DNA of 64,000 bases, from assembly GCA_035302145.1 (NCBI GenBank), contig DATGSX010000096.1:45378-109377 (forward strand), read 5' to 3'. The DNA comes from JAJYTI01 sp035302145. Lineage in GTDB: Bacteria > Bacteroidota > Bacteroidia > Flavobacteriales > Flavobacteriaceae. Position 1 is the first letter of the stretch; the number at the start of each line of letters is the position of its first letter. A program made the position numbers and the translations under genes. Shown piece after piece: positions 24,801 through 34,573 of this stretch. Below the pieces are notes generated by a model. It saw only the letters and a program-made list of their open reading frames with translations, was not told the DNA's origin and did no database searches.

Positions 24801-27431
24801 TTATTCGTCAAATAATTTAGTTTGACATACTTCATCGTCTTTTTTAGAAGAATCTTTAGCGGCTTTAACCGACTGATCGTTTTCTTCTTCTTCTATCTCC
24901 TCTTCTTTTACAGGTGGTTCAAGCGGATCCAAAGCATTTATTTCCAACACTTTGTCTCTTGTCAACTGATTCCCTAAGGTTTGAATACCTCTAATAACAA
25001 TGAACTCTTCTAAGTTTATTTCTAAATTTTCTTTTCGATCTTTATTTCGTTCTTTAACAAAGACTACCTCCGCCATCGGACGGTAATCGGTGAACACTAT
25101 TTCCAAGTAAGATTTAGCATGATCGGTTATAATTTTCTCTTCTCTATCTGGATTTTCAACCAAGAAACGTTTCACATAGAACAGCTCTCTTTCCCCATCC
25201 CAATAGATTATGGAAATCGGCTTTTCTGGCTCCCATTTTTCCAGGACTACTATATTGTCTTCAAAATGTAGCGTCATCTCTGGAATCACGGTGCGTAACA
25301 TACCGTCGCTGTTGATTATAAGCAGTCGGTCGTCGCTGGTAAATTCTCCTAGCAACTCCCCTCTATCATCTACATTCAATCGGCGAACTGTTTCGTCGAA
25401 CCAAATCTTCCTTGGTTTTAAGGTGGATAAGCCTTCTTCTTTCAGTTCTATTTTTCTAACTGGATGGCGGCTGGCGATGTTTCCTTTTGCATTTCGTCCA
25501 CGAACATCTAGTTCGGCAAAGTCTAAGTCGTATTTTAAACGCTTTAATTTTGCTTTCTGTCGTAAATGAATGGTTACAAGCTCTGCCTCGCCGTTCGGAT
25601 TGGCCGTAAAGTACAACACCTTACTTCCTTTAGTTCCTGCTGTCAAGTCATATTCTCTATCGCGTATGGCAGCTTTAACCGCAAAACGCTTCACATAACT
25701 TCTTCCAGCTTTCCCATCTCTATAAATCATATTGTAGATGGTACGTTCATCGCCACGGGTAAAGATACCTACGTGAATAATGTTTTTTCCGATAAACGTC
25801 TTTGAATCCACTTTGGTTACCATCATCTTTCCGTCTTCGGTAAAGGCAATGATATCGTCTATCTCGCTACAATCCAAAACGTACTCGTCTCTACGCATGC
25901 TGGTACCTATAAACCCTTCTTCTCTATTCACATAGAGCTTCGTGTTTCTTATCACCACTTGTGTAGCTTCGATATCTTCGAATACGCGGATTTCTGATTT
26001 ACGCTCGCGTCCTTCGCCGTATTTCTTTTTTAACTTCTTAAAGTAGTCAATGGCGTAGTCGGTTAGGTTTGCCAAATGGTGTTTTACTTTAGCAATTTCT
26101 CCTTCTAATGCCTCTATACGCTGTTGTGCTTTGTCTATATCGAATTTAGAGATTCGCTTAATGCGGATTTCGGTTAGTCGTACAATATCCTCTTCGGTTA
26201 CTTCTCGCTTTAAGTGTTTTATATGTGGTTGTAAACCTTTATCAATAGCAGATAACACTCCTTCCCAGGTAGTTTCTTCTTCGATATCGTGGTAGATTCT
26301 ATTCTCAATAAATATTCGCTCTAAAGAAGCAAAATGCCATCTATCTTCTAATTCTCCTAAATGGAATTCTAGCTCTTGTTTGAGTAGGTCCACCGTTCTA
26401 TCGGTAGAGTGACGTAACATTTCGCTTACGCCGATGAAGAGTGGTTTATTATCTTCAATCACACAAGCTAATGGGGATATAGACACTTCACAATTAGTAA
26501 AAGCATATAAAGCGTCGATGGTTTTATCTGGCGAGATATCATTCGGTAAGTGAACGAGCACCTCCACATCGGCCGCTGTGTTATCTTCTATCCTTCTAAT
26601 TTTTATACTTCCTCTTTCATTGGCCCTTAAAATGGAATCGATTAAGCTCCCTGTGGTAGTTCCATAAGGGATCTCTGAAATACGTAAAGTTTTTCTATCG
26701 TCTATATGGATTTTAGCTCGACAACGAATGCGTCCACCACGTAACCCATCGTTATATTCTGAGACGTCGATAATGCCTCCCGTTTGAAAATCCGGATACA
26801 GCTCAAACCTTCTACCTTCTAAATGTCGGATGGAAGCATCTATAAGCTCGTTGAAATTGTGTGGTAAAATTCTGGTCGATAAACCTACTGCAATTCCTTC
26901 GGCGCCTTGTGCAAGGAGCAATGGGAACTTAACCGGTAAATTTATCGGCTCTTTTCGTCGGCCATCATAGGTAGCTTGCCATTCGGTAATTTTCGGTTCG
27001 AAAAGCACTTCTAAAGCAAATTTAGACAGTCGGGCCTCAATATATCTTGGTGCAGCTGCGCTATCTCCGGTAAGGATATTTCCCCAGTTTCCTTGCATAT
27101 CTATCAGCAAGTCTTTCTGTCCGATTTGCACCATAGCATCGCCAATACTCGCGTCGCCATGTGGGTGGTACTGCATGGTATGTCCTACCAAGTTAGCTAC
27201 TTTGTTATACCTTCCATCGTCCAAATCGCGCATAGACTGCATAATGCGTCGCTGCACAGGCTTAAACCCATCTTCTATGGCAGGTACGGCACGTTCTAGT
27301 ATTACATAGGAAGCATAATCTAAAAACCAATCTTTATACATCCCCGAAACGCGCTTAATACTCTCTCCATCATCCGGCATTTGCGATTCATTCGATTCAA
27401 GTTGGTCGTTATCCAATGTATTGTCACTCAT
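24801..27431 (-). CDS. parC: DNA topoisomerase IV subunit A
   Basis: 876 aa. The breakage-reunion domain includes GFKPVQRRIM near residue 55, the HPHGDASIGDAM quinolone-resistance-determining stretch near 89, and the catalytic tyrosine in AAPRY (Tyr130). A coiled-coil region near 400-460 is followed by a C-terminal beta-pinwheel-like domain and an acidic, lysine-rich tail. With ParE it decatenates daughter chromosomes. It sits directly downstream of parE, the usual Bacteroidota arrangement, and is distinguished from GyrA by that pairing and the divergent C-terminal domain. Confidence 0.94.
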   Translation of the reverse strand: MSDNTLDNDQLESNESQMPDDGESIKRVSGMYKDWFLDYASYVILERAVPAIEDGFKPVQRRIMQSMRDLDDGRYNKVANLVGHTMQYHPHGDASIGDAMVQIGQKDLLIDMQGNWGNILTGDSAAAPRYIEARLSKFALEVLFEPKITEWQATYDGRRKEPINLPVKFPLLLAQGAEGIAVGLSTRILPHNFNELIDASIRHLEGRRFELYPDFQTGGIIDVSEYNDGLRGGRIRCRAKIHIDDRKTLRISEIPYGTTTGSLIDSILRANERGSIKIRRIEDNTAADVEVLVHLPNDISPDKTIDALYAFTNCEVSISPLACVIEDNKPLFIGVSEMLRHSTDRTVDLLKQELEFHLGELEDRWHFASLERIFIENRIYHDIEEETTWEGVLSAIDKGLQPHIKHLKREVTEEDIVRLTEIRIKRISKFDIDKAQQRIEALEGEIAKVKHHLANLTDYAIDYFKKLKKKYGEGRERKSEIRVFEDIEATQVVIRNTKLYVNREEGFIGTSMRRDEYVLDCSEIDDIIAFTEDGKMMVTKVDSKTFIGKNIIHVGIFTRGDERTIYNMIYRDGKAGRSYVKRFAVKAAIRDREYDLTAGTKGSKVLYFTANPNGEAELVTIHLRQKAKLKRLKYDLDFAELDVRGRNAKGNIASRHPVRKIELKEEGLSTLKPRKIWFDETVRRLNVDDRGELLGEFTSDDRLLIINSDGMLRTVIPEMTLHFEDNIVVLEKWEPEKPISIIYWDGERELFYVKRFLVENPDREEKIITDHAKSYLEIVFTDYRPMAEVVFVKERNKDRKENLEINLEEFIVIRGIQTLGNQLTRDKVLEINALDPLEPPVKEEEIEEEENDQSVKAAKDSSKKDDEVCQTKLFDE

Positions 27432-27476
27432 ATATAAATACTGTTATTTTTATAAAATAATTTAAAAGAAGGATGC

Positions 27477-29336
27477 TTAATTTTTCAACTCTTCGATGGT
27501 ATCTAATTCCACTCTTAGATTATCGATGATGAACTCTTGTCGTTCTGGTGTGTTTTTCCCCATATAGAATTTCAGCAAAGACTCCAATTGTAGGGCTTTA
27601 TCTAGCATAACTGGATCCAAGCGTATAGAATCTCCAATGAAGTTCTTAAACTCATCTGGAGAAATCTCACCCAATCCTTTAAATCGAGTAATTTCCGGAT
27701 TTGGTTGCAACTTTTCTATTGCCTCTAAACGCTCATCGTTGGTGTAGCAATAAATAGTTTCCTTTTTGTTACGCACTCGGAATAGTGGGGTTTGTAGAAT
27801 ATATACGTGGCCTTCTTTTATAAGCTCTGGGAAGAACTGTAGGAAGAAGGTAATGATTAGCAATCGAATGTGCATTCCGTCAACATCCGCATCCGTAGCG
27901 ATTACTACATTGTTATATCGTAAGTTTTCTAAGGAATCTTCAATGTTCAATGCCGCTTGCAACAAGTTGAACTCTTCGTTTTCGTACACGATTTTCTTGG
28001 TCATCCCGTACGTGTTCAGTGGCTTTCCACGCAAAGAGAATACCGCTTGGGTGTTAACGTCCCTACTCTTGGTAATACTACCACTTGCTGAATCCCCTTC
28101 CGTAATAAACAAAGTAGATTCCAAACGTCTTTCGTGCTTCATATCGTCCAGGTGTACTCTACAATCTCTTAGCTTCTTATTGTGAAGGCTAGCCGATCTT
28201 GCGCGTTCACGAGCAAGTTTACGTACGCCCGTAAGTTCTTTACGCTCTCGTTCTGCTTGTAGGATTTTCCCTTGGATTTTCTCGGCAACTTCCGGATTCT
28301 TATGCAAGAAGTTGTCCAAGTTAGTTTTTACAAAATCGTTTATATACGTACGTACGGTAGGTAAATCTCCTCCCATATCGGTAGAACCTAATTTGGTTTT
28401 GGTCTGGCTTTCAAACACCGGCTCCATCACCTTGATACTAATAGCGGCAACTATAGATTTTCTAACATCGCTCGCATCGTAATTCTTATCATAAAACTCA
28501 CGGAAGGTACGCACTATAGCCTCTCTAAATGCAGCTAAGTGAGTTCCACCTTGGGTGGTATGCTGTCCGTTAACAAAGCTGTAATACTCTTCGTTGTATT
28601 GGGTTTTATTGTAGGTGATTGCTACTTCTATGTCCTCCCCACGTAGGTGAATGATAGGATGTAACATCTCCTCTTCATTCATATTGTCTTTCAATAGGTC
28701 TTTCAACCCATCTTTAGAGGTGAACTTTTCGCCGTTAAAATCTATGGTAAGTCCAGGATTCAAATACGCATAATTGCGTAACATCTTCTCTACGTATTCC
28801 TTGCGGTACTTATAGTTTTTAAAGATGGTTTCATCTGGCGTAAAGATTACGCGGGTACCTTTTCTTCTACTCGTTTCTTGAATTTCACTATCCTCCTTTA
28901 GCTCTCCTAGGCTAAACTCGGCTTCTTTTAGTTGCTTATCGCGAACCGACTCTACTTTAAAGTAAGTGGATAGTGCGTTTACGGCTTTGGTACCTACTCC
29001 ATTTAATCCTACCGATTTTTTAAATGCGCGGGAATCGTATTTTCCACCTGTATTCATTTTAGACACTACGTCTACCACTTTTCCTAACGGAATACCACGA
29101 CCATAATCGCGTACGCTTACTATGTTGTCTTTAATACGTACTTCGATTGTCTTTCCAGCCCCCATAACAAATTCGTCTATGGAGTTGTCAATTACTTCTT
29201 TTAATAATATGTAAATCCCATCATCCGAAGAAGACCCATCGCCTAGTTTCCCGATATACATTCCTGGACGCATTCGGATATGTTCTTTCCAATCTAGTGA
29301 ACGAATATTGTCTTCGGTATACTGTGTGTTTCCCAT
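27477..29336 (-). CDS. parE: DNA topoisomerase IV subunit B
   Basis: 619 aa, short for a type II ATPase subunit, as expected for ParE. The GHKL ATPase has EVIDNSIDEF near 47, DYGRGIP near 77 and GLNGVGTKAVNAL near 109. The TOPRIM domain shows ITEGDSASG near 412 and DADVDGMHIR near 485. It supplies ATP hydrolysis for ParC strand passage. 45 bp separate it from parC; the promoter should lie in the 230-bp gap shared with the divergent cbpA gene. Confidence 0.95.
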   Translation of the reverse strand: MGNTQYTEDNIRSLDWKEHIRMRPGMYIGKLGDGSSSDDGIYILLKEVIDNSIDEFVMGAGKTIEVRIKDNIVSVRDYGRGIPLGKVVDVVSKMNTGGKYDSRAFKKSVGLNGVGTKAVNALSTYFKVESVRDKQLKEAEFSLGELKEDSEIQETSRRKGTRVIFTPDETIFKNYKYRKEYVEKMLRNYAYLNPGLTIDFNGEKFTSKDGLKDLLKDNMNEEEMLHPIIHLRGEDIEVAITYNKTQYNEEYYSFVNGQHTTQGGTHLAAFREAIVRTFREFYDKNYDASDVRKSIVAAISIKVMEPVFESQTKTKLGSTDMGGDLPTVRTYINDFVKTNLDNFLHKNPEVAEKIQGKILQAERERKELTGVRKLARERARSASLHNKKLRDCRVHLDDMKHERRLESTLFITEGDSASGSITKSRDVNTQAVFSLRGKPLNTYGMTKKIVYENEEFNLLQAALNIEDSLENLRYNNVVIATDADVDGMHIRLLIITFFLQFFPELIKEGHVYILQTPLFRVRNKKETIYCYTNDERLEAIEKLQPNPEITRFKGLGEISPDEFKNFIGDSIRLDPVMLDKALQLESLLKFYMGKNTPERQEFIIDNLRVELDTIEELKN

Positions 29337-29566
29337 AAATAATTTTGTGGTTTTTTATTCTTTTCGGTTTCCCGATTGATCGCCTTACTTACCATTAAGA
29401 TGCGTTTCAATCGCTAGTACCAGTATGTTGTGTATACTTCCAAACATACGGATATATTGTAGGTTCTGCAAGTAAAGCTTATACCGTGTAAATGTACGGT
29501 TTATTTTAAATAAGCCTCTTCTCTTTTATAATTAGGATTTATAATATTTTTTGTACATTTATTCCT

Positions 29567-30484
29567 ATGGAATATATTGATTATTATAAGATTTTAGGCG
29601 TTGCTAAATCGGCCACGCAAGCCGATATTAAGAAGGCGTACCGAAAATTAGCTAGAAAATATCACCCCGACGTCAATCCAAATGACGCCGAGGCAGAAGC
29701 GAAGTTTAAGGAATTAAGCGAAGCATACGAAGTGCTTAACGACCCAGAAAAACGTAAAAAATACGATGAGTACGGTGAGAACTGGGAGCACGCAGAGGCT
29801 TTCGAACAAGCCAGACAACAACAGCAGCAACAAGGCGGAAGAAGAACCTATACCTATAGCGGACAAGGTGGTCCTGATTTTGGTGGGGGTGATTTCTCTG
29901 ACTTTTTTGAGTCGATGTTTGGCGGTGCAGCTGGCGGAGCTTCAGGATTTGGTGGAAGACCCCGCTCGTTCCGAGGTGCAGATTATCAAGCACAGCTAAA
30001 CTTACAGCTAACCGATATTCTAGAATCGCATAAACGCACCATCGATTTAGGGGATAAAAAAATTAGAATTACTATACCCGCGGGTGTCGAGGACGGACAA
30101 ACCATTCGCATTCCTGGCTATGGCGCCCCTGGTCCGAACAACGGTCCGAAAGGCGATTTGTACATCACCTTCCACCTTCACAATAACACTCAGTTTAAAC
30201 GAGATGGTATAGATCTTCATGCTACTATAGACCTTCCACTCTACACTGCTATTTTAGGTGGAGAGCTTATGGTCGACACGTTGACCGGGAAGGTAAAGCT
30301 TACCATTAAGCCTGAAACGCAAAATGGAACTAAGGTGAGATTAAGAGGAAAAGGCTTGCCTAAGTACAAGAGCGAAACAAAACATGGGGATTTATTCATC
30401 ACCTATCAAATCATAATGCCAACCAATCTATCGGCTAAGGAGAAAGAGTTATTCAAAGAATTACAAAAATTGAGAACGTCATGA
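29567..30484 (+). CDS. cbpA: DnaJ-family co-chaperone, CbpA-like
   Basis: 305 aa. An N-terminal J domain (residues 3-68) contains the DnaK-stimulating HPD motif in YHPDVNP. A Gly/Phe/Gln-rich linker follows (about 83-140), then two DnaJ-C beta domains with no cysteine-rich zinc domain, defining the class B (CbpA) type. It delivers substrates to DnaK; CbpA proteins may also bind curved DNA. It overlaps cbpM by 4 bp (ATGA). Confidence 0.93.
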   Translation: MEYIDYYKILGVAKSATQADIKKAYRKLARKYHPDVNPNDAEAEAKFKELSEAYEVLNDPEKRKKYDEYGENWEHAEAFEQARQQQQQQGGRRTYTYSGQGGPDFGGGDFSDFFESMFGGAAGGASGFGGRPRSFRGADYQAQLNLQLTDILESHKRTIDLGDKKIRITIPAGVEDGQTIRIPGYGAPGPNNGPKGDLYITFHLHNNTQFKRDGIDLHATIDLPLYTAILGGELMVDTLTGKVKLTIKPETQNGTKVRLRGKGLPKYKSETKHGDLFITYQIIMPTNLSAKEKELFKELQKLRTS

Positions 30485-30771
30485 AAGAAGAGTCCTACAT
30501 ATTAATCCAGCATTTTTGCGAAACCACCTCGGTAGATCCTGAATTTATAGAGCAGTTATTGGAATATGGTCTTATACAACATGTAGTGCAAGACAACGAA
30601 CCTGCTGTACATCAAGAAGAGTTACCTGTTTTAGAACGCATGGTGCGCCTGCACTATGATTTAGATATAAACTTAGAGGGCTTACAGGTAATCGCCCATA
30701 TGCGACAAAAAATGATTCGAATGCAGAAGGAAATGCTAGAATTAGAACGAAAGCTAAAGCGATTCGAATAA
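30481..30771 (+). CDS. cbpM: CbpM-like chaperone modulator (MerR-type fold)
   Basis: 96 aa overlapping the cbpA stop by 4 bp. N-terminal helix pattern (IQHFCETTSVDPEFIEQLLE, residues 8-27) followed by a long C-terminal helix rich in Met, Lys and Arg is typical of CbpM, which binds the J domain of CbpA and restrains it. The coupled arrangement is the standard cbpAM pair. Confidence 0.85.
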   Translation: MKEESYILIQHFCETTSVDPEFIEQLLEYGLIQHVVQDNEPAVHQEELPVLERMVRLHYDLDINLEGLQVIAHMRQKMIRMQKEMLELERKLKRFE

Positions 30772-30905
30772 TTTTAAAATATTTTATTTTTATTTTTTCA
30801 CGAACACCATCGCCCTATCGAATTAACACTCAATAACTTGCAAGCAACCTAGGCTACAAAACACTTGCCAGCAATTAAGATTATTAAAAGAATGAGTGGA
30901 ATTTG

Positions 30906-30937
30906 TTTGGGATAATCAAAAAAGCGTTTTATATTTG
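30906..30937 (+). promoter_or_regulatory. Promoter of tRNA-Ser
   Basis: TTTG at 30906-30909 and TATATTTG at 30930-30937, separated by 20 bp, match the Bacteroidota consensus TTTG-N19-TAnnTTTG. The tRNA starts about 40 bp downstream. Confidence 0.7.
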
Positions 30938-30978
30938 CCCCAGTTATGCAGAGAGCTACGGCTCCTAAGCAGCGTAAC

Positions 30979-31063
30979 GGAGGAATGGCAGAGCGGTCGA
31001 ATGCGGCGGTCTTGAAAACCGTTGAGGGTCACACCTCCGGGGGTTCGAATCCCTCTTCCTCCG
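30979..31063 (+). tRNA. tRNA-Ser (anticodon TGA)
   Basis: GGAGGAA pairs with TTCCTCC, discriminator G. The anticodon loop CTTGAAAA gives TGA (reads UCA). A long variable arm (GTTGAGGGTCACACCTCC region) is present, as expected for class II tRNA-Ser, with T arm GGGGG-TTCGAAT-CCCTC. Its 3' end is the attachment site of the 23-kb element. Confidence 0.95.
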
Positions 31064-31065
31064 CA
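31042..31065 (+). repeat. attL of the 23-kb element (tRNA-Ser 3' end)
   Basis: GGTTCGAATCCCTCTTCCTC, continuing CGCA, matches GGTTCGATAACCTCTTCCTC, continuing CGCA, at 54082-54105, with the last 14 bases identical. This is the classical duplication of a tRNA 3' end by a tyrosine integrase. Confidence 0.85.
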
Positions 31066-31066
31066 G

Positions 31067-31106
31067 AAAACCCTGTAAATCGTTGATTTACAGGGTTTTA
31101 TTTTTT
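31067..31106. terminator. Strong intrinsic terminator after tRNA-Ser
   Basis: AAAACCCTGTAAATC pairs perfectly (15 bp) with GATTTACAGGGTTTT around GTT, followed by ATTTTTT. It ends tRNA transcription and, read from the other side, the CBASS operon. Confidence 0.85.
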
Positions 31107-31107
31107 C

Positions 31108-31130
31108 AGGTGCGAATTTAGGTGTGAATA
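31108..31130 (+). repeat. Integrase arm-type site, left
   Basis: AGGTGCGAATTTAGGTGTGA, continuing ATA, contains two direct AGGTGYGAAT units. The counterpart at 53954-53976 has the same structure and orientation, with the C and T of the two units swapped. Confidence 0.6.
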
Positions 31131-31170
31131 GTAAAGTATTTATATGACATTCACCTTATAAATGAACTTA

Positions 31171-31641
31171 TTATTCATCTTCCATTTTTTCGTTAATTAA
31201 AGTCGCTGTAATCAATGTAGCATTCTTAATTAGAATGAAATTTCTGTCATATTGTGCATCGTCTACCTCAAATTTACCATAATGGACTAAATTGTCTCTT
31301 ATCTCTTTTAAAAGATCAAAAACAGCTCGTTCAACATTTCCTCTATACGTAACATCTATTTTTTCATTCAATATTTCCTTTCTTAAAAAATCAGTTGCAT
31401 TTTTTACAGAAGGTCGAATTTCAAAATTATAACTGTTAGACCTGATATAATCTTGCTCAATTAATTCCACAATCTCCTCCCTACAAATCTCCGCCAAATT
31501 AGTTTGCTTCGAAAGCAAATCAAGATTGAATTTACCTTTAAATTTTTTCTTACAGAAACTTTCAATATAAGCGAAATTATCTCGAAAATCATTCCTGTAT
31601 TTCTTAAGTTCTTCTGTTTCTTTTTCTCTAAATCTCTTCAT
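31171..31641 (-). CDS. HEPN-like protein, last gene of the CBASS operon
   Basis: 156 aa, all-helical composition. EIRDNLVHYGKF carries the R-x4-H motif (Arg115, His120) that forms the RNase centre in many HEPN toxins and defence proteins. It overlaps the upstream nuclease-like gene by 14 bp, so it is translated with the CBASS operon. Possible roles: an RNase effector, or a partner of the PD-(D/E)XK-like protein. HEPN-fold assignment is by motif and helical composition only. Confidence 0.55.
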   Translation of the reverse strand: MKRFREKETEELKKYRNDFRDNFAYIESFCKKKFKGKFNLDLLSKQTNLAEICREEIVELIEQDYIRSNSYNFEIRPSVKNATDFLRKEILNEKIDVTYRGNVERAVFDLLKEIRDNLVHYGKFEVDDAQYDRNFILIKNATLITATLINEKMEDE

Positions 31642-32458
31642 CTAAATCCTCATTTATCTCATTCAAATATTTCTTCAAATCTATGGCTGGAACAGTTCCA
31701 ATTGCTTGTTGTAGATATCGTGTTAATTGCATAAAAAATGTAACTAACGAATTTTCAGGCTTGCTAAACTCCAAACTTTTAAAAACCCGCCTGTCATAAT
31801 AATCTAGATAACGCTTTTCAAATTCTTTCTCATTAGTATCCTCCTCTCCTTCATAATCAACCACAAAACTTCCATAATCTGCTATACACCCAAAGTCGAT
31901 ACTAAATAATCCTTTTTGATTTTTAATGTGCTCCTCTATTTTGTTATTATTCTTATGAGTGAAACTATTCGTACTGCATAGGATACCACCAACAATTTTA
32001 GTAAGAGGCCTTGCCTTTATAGGATTACCAGAATTAATCATATCTGTACTGGTTCGTGTAAGTTTCCGAACACTTTCGATTTTATTTGCTGCATATTCGA
32101 TATATGTCTGCCCGGCAGCAGTGCCTTTAATATCCGGTTTTACTTCAAATACAGCATACACACCTTCTGCAGGTATATAATGGAAGCCATTTTGAGAGAA
32201 AATAAAAGGTGTAAACCAATTATCATAAATCACTATGTCTATTTGATGACTTGTATTCCCTTTATGGTCTATTATTATAGCTTTATCAACGCTATATCGA
32301 TTCGGTAGATATTTTCTCAACCACTCTATCCAAGCATTTTCAAGTGAATCACCTTTAGACCCTGGATGAGTTATAAATTCCCTATTAGTATTTAATTGAG
32401 CAAGCATCTGATTCTGAAGCCCACTAAATAATCCTTTTAACTCTATTTTTTTACTCAT
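31628..32458 (-). CDS. DUF6602-like PD-(D/E)XK nuclease-type protein, candidate CBASS effector
   Basis: 276 aa. The opening GSKGDSLENAWIEWLRKYLP (residues 33-52), then QIDIVIYD (Asp74) and AVFEVKP (Glu105, Lys107) form the E...D...ExK arrangement of the restriction-endonuclease-like fold, as in proteins annotated DUF6602. No SAVED, TIR, patatin or transmembrane sensor seen in known CBASS effectors is apparent. Overlaps cap3 by 8 bp and the HEPN-like gene by 14 bp. Position makes it the best candidate for the second-messenger-activated effector; this is inference. Confidence 0.6.
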   Translation of the reverse strand: MSKKIELKGLFSGLQNQMLAQLNTNREFITHPGSKGDSLENAWIEWLRKYLPNRYSVDKAIIIDHKGNTSHQIDIVIYDNWFTPFIFSQNGFHYIPAEGVYAVFEVKPDIKGTAAGQTYIEYAANKIESVRKLTRTSTDMINSGNPIKARPLTKIVGGILCSTNSFTHKNNNKIEEHIKNQKGLFSIDFGCIADYGSFVVDYEGEEDTNEKEFEKRYLDYYDRRVFKSLEFSKPENSLVTFFMQLTRYLQQAIGTVPAIDLKKYLNEINEDLDEEI

Positions 32459-32915
32459 ATTTTATTAACTTATTTTCCTTAAATAAATAAAACTGATACT
32501 CCTTAACCATTTTCTCAGTTACTGCCAAAATCAACAGTACCGGATTTTCTATCAATATTGTTTCTTCGCTCACTATCTCTTTCATAGCATTAATATCGTC
32601 TTTGCTATAAAATGTAGAACCATCAGGATGAGAATGCCATTCACCTACATAATGCAATCCTTTATTGTTATAAGCCTCTCTAAATTCATCTTCAACCCCT
32701 AATGACAAACGATAAAATTTTGTTGGTGTACCATTATATTTTTCAGGCAAAATGATATCCTCTACGAACACTCTTTTATTATCTTCAGAATATTTACCTA
32801 ATAAAAAACCACCAAATTCATCTAGGTAATGCCCCAACACATACTTTCCAATCTCATCTAATAAAGATTTTGATATCTCCAACTCTAAACCTGTTCCTTT
32901 ATTTATATAAGTCAA
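32451..32915 (-). CDS. cap3: CBASS Cap3-like JAB/JAMM isopeptidase
   Basis: 154 aa with a complete JAMM zinc motif: His94, His96, Ser104 and Asp107 in EWHSHPDGSTFYSKDD, plus upstream GGFLLG. Cap3 enzymes cleave the conjugates that Cap2 makes between the CD-NTase C-terminus and its targets. No ATG is available near the start; a TTG at 32915 overlaps the Cap2 TGA stop (TTGA), so translation is probably coupled. Confidence 0.85.
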   Translation of the reverse strand: MTYINKGTGLELEISKSLLDEIGKYVLGHYLDEFGGFLLGKYSEDNKRVFVEDIILPEKYNGTPTKFYRLSLGVEDEFREAYNNKGLHYVGEWHSHPDGSTFYSKDDINAMKEIVSEETILIENPVLLILAVTEKMVKEYQFYLFKENKLIKYE

Positions 32916-34573
32916 AACTCATCCAATTTAAGAGCCCCATCATTGTTGCTTATGACAAAATTATTCTTTGCCTTACCCCGATCATACAATCTGTTAATAT
33001 GATTTAATGCATATTGAACCAAGACATTTATATCATTATAATTTGCTTTAAACGTTGGATTCCAGCACCCAGTGGGTTCATATAGATCTTCGGTATCATT
33101 TTGTAGAACGTTAGAAAACTGATTATTGACAAAATCATAGATGTTAGTAAAAGCACACACCATTTCTTTCGCGTGATTCGTAATCGACATATTTAGCAAA
33201 CCAACTTCCAATCCAATTGCATCAAGTACATACATCAAATCATTATCAGTAGAGCAATCAATAATTAAATCATATTTATTTACAACTTCTTGCAAACTCT
33301 TTTTATGGGGCCCTAATTGATAAAAAGATTTGATAATCTCTTCGAATAAATCACTCCGAATACAACCTACATCAACATAGGGTGAAATTCCAGCAAGGAT
33401 TCTTTTTAGTTCTTCCGTTTTCGCAGAAATCCCACTAAAAAAATCATATTCCGAACGACATACATTTTCTGGTTCTTTTACGTCATAATCTATTAAATCA
33501 ATATATCTGCACCCCACTCTTGTCAATGTTTTCGCCACTATACTACCTACCGCTCCTATCCCAATAATTAGAATTTTCCTTTGAGTAATTTCTTCAGAAA
33601 ACACCCCTCGGCCAAAAAAGTATTTATACGATACATTTCTCGTCAATCCCCATTGGATTTTTTCTGATATTAGTTCGCCAGTCCATTTGCCCGTTTTCTT
33701 CCCATCTTTTTTTATTGGAATACCTCTCAAAGGAAATTTACCTATTTCCAGCAACGCAGTCTGCCAATGAGATTCATTTTTATTAATTCGGTATCCAAGT
33801 AACAGAGGAACTATCCTGCCCCTACTGCGTTTAAGATTATCTTTTTCAAAATGATGTAAAAACTCCAAAAAATCTGTCGGAAGATCCAGCTCTTCCAAAT
33901 TCTTTAAGGCAAATTTCCCATAACTTGCCGGCGGTTCATTCAAAAAATAGTAAACACCTCTGTTCGTAATTTTAGAATTGTCGTACAATTTACTCCACGA
34001 AAGTTTCTTTTCTATTCCACTACTTGAAATGAACTTTTTGATAAAATAATTTTCAATTTTTTTATTTTTATAAACACCTCGGTTTAGAGATGAAAGCTCT
34101 ACCCAGCCAAAATCACCAATAGGTATTTGGCCATAAGTTTCATTAAATAAAAACGAAAAATATTGGTCATCTATGGATGAATACTCAACAAGAATATGTT
34201 CATAATTCAAATCCTTTTGCTCCTTCAAATAATACCGAACAATCCATTCCCGAAGAGACTCAAAATCAATTCTAATTTTTTCCTTTAAGTTCGTAGAGTG
34301 AGAAGTATGAATACATATATTCCCCGATTCCATTACGTGGTTGTATGAAATCAAATCTTCATTATAAAAGGTAATAGATTCTTGCTCGTAATTCTTCAAA
34401 GGATAAACAGGACTGATTTTGAAATTGAACAACAATGCTTCATCAAGTTCTTCAAAATTAATAGCCACCTCTCCGTTAATGAAGATGCCGTCCTGTTCAA
34501 TCCAATTTAGTTCTTCAACAAAAGGAATATTTTGAATTGTATCCCTAACGTCCTTTAATCTCTTATCATCCAA
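32912..34573 (-). CDS. cap2: CBASS Cap2-like E1/E2 fusion
   Basis: 553 aa. The N-terminal 130 residues resemble an E2 ubiquitin-conjugating fold with candidate catalytic Cys87 in GNICIHT. A linker precedes an E1/ThiF-like adenylation domain with GIGAVGS at 338-344, LIDYD near 360 and a candidate E1 cysteine, Cys503, in EPTGCWNP. Cap2 activates and conjugates the C-terminal carboxylate of the CD-NTase, priming it. The start appears to be TTG at 34573, overlapping the CD-NTase gene by 8 bp. Confidence 0.88.
   Translation of the reverse strand: MDDKRLKDVRDTIQNIPFVEELNWIEQDGIFINGEVAINFEELDEALLFNFKISPVYPLKNYEQESITFYNEDLISYNHVMESGNICIHTSHSTNLKEKIRIDFESLREWIVRYYLKEQKDLNYEHILVEYSSIDDQYFSFLFNETYGQIPIGDFGWVELSSLNRGVYKNKKIENYFIKKFISSSGIEKKLSWSKLYDNSKITNRGVYYFLNEPPASYGKFALKNLEELDLPTDFLEFLHHFEKDNLKRSRGRIVPLLLGYRINKNESHWQTALLEIGKFPLRGIPIKKDGKKTGKWTGELISEKIQWGLTRNVSYKYFFGRGVFSEEITQRKILIIGIGAVGSIVAKTLTRVGCRYIDLIDYDVKEPENVCRSEYDFFSGISAKTEELKRILAGISPYVDVGCIRSDLFEEIIKSFYQLGPHKKSLQEVVNKYDLIIDCSTDNDLMYVLDAIGLEVGLLNMSITNHAKEMVCAFTNIYDFVNNQFSNVLQNDTEDLYEPTGCWNPTFKANYNDINVLVQYALNHINRLYDRGKAKNNFVISNNDGALKLDEF

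Noticed and set aside
24114..24820. Plus-strand frames across mscL
   Set aside because: They are antisense to mscL, a clear conserved gene, and have low-complexity Ser/Leu composition.
24801..29336. GyrA/GyrB instead of ParC/ParE
   Set aside because: The adjacent B-A arrangement, the 619-aa B subunit without the GyrB insertion and the divergent C-terminal domain favour topoisomerase IV.
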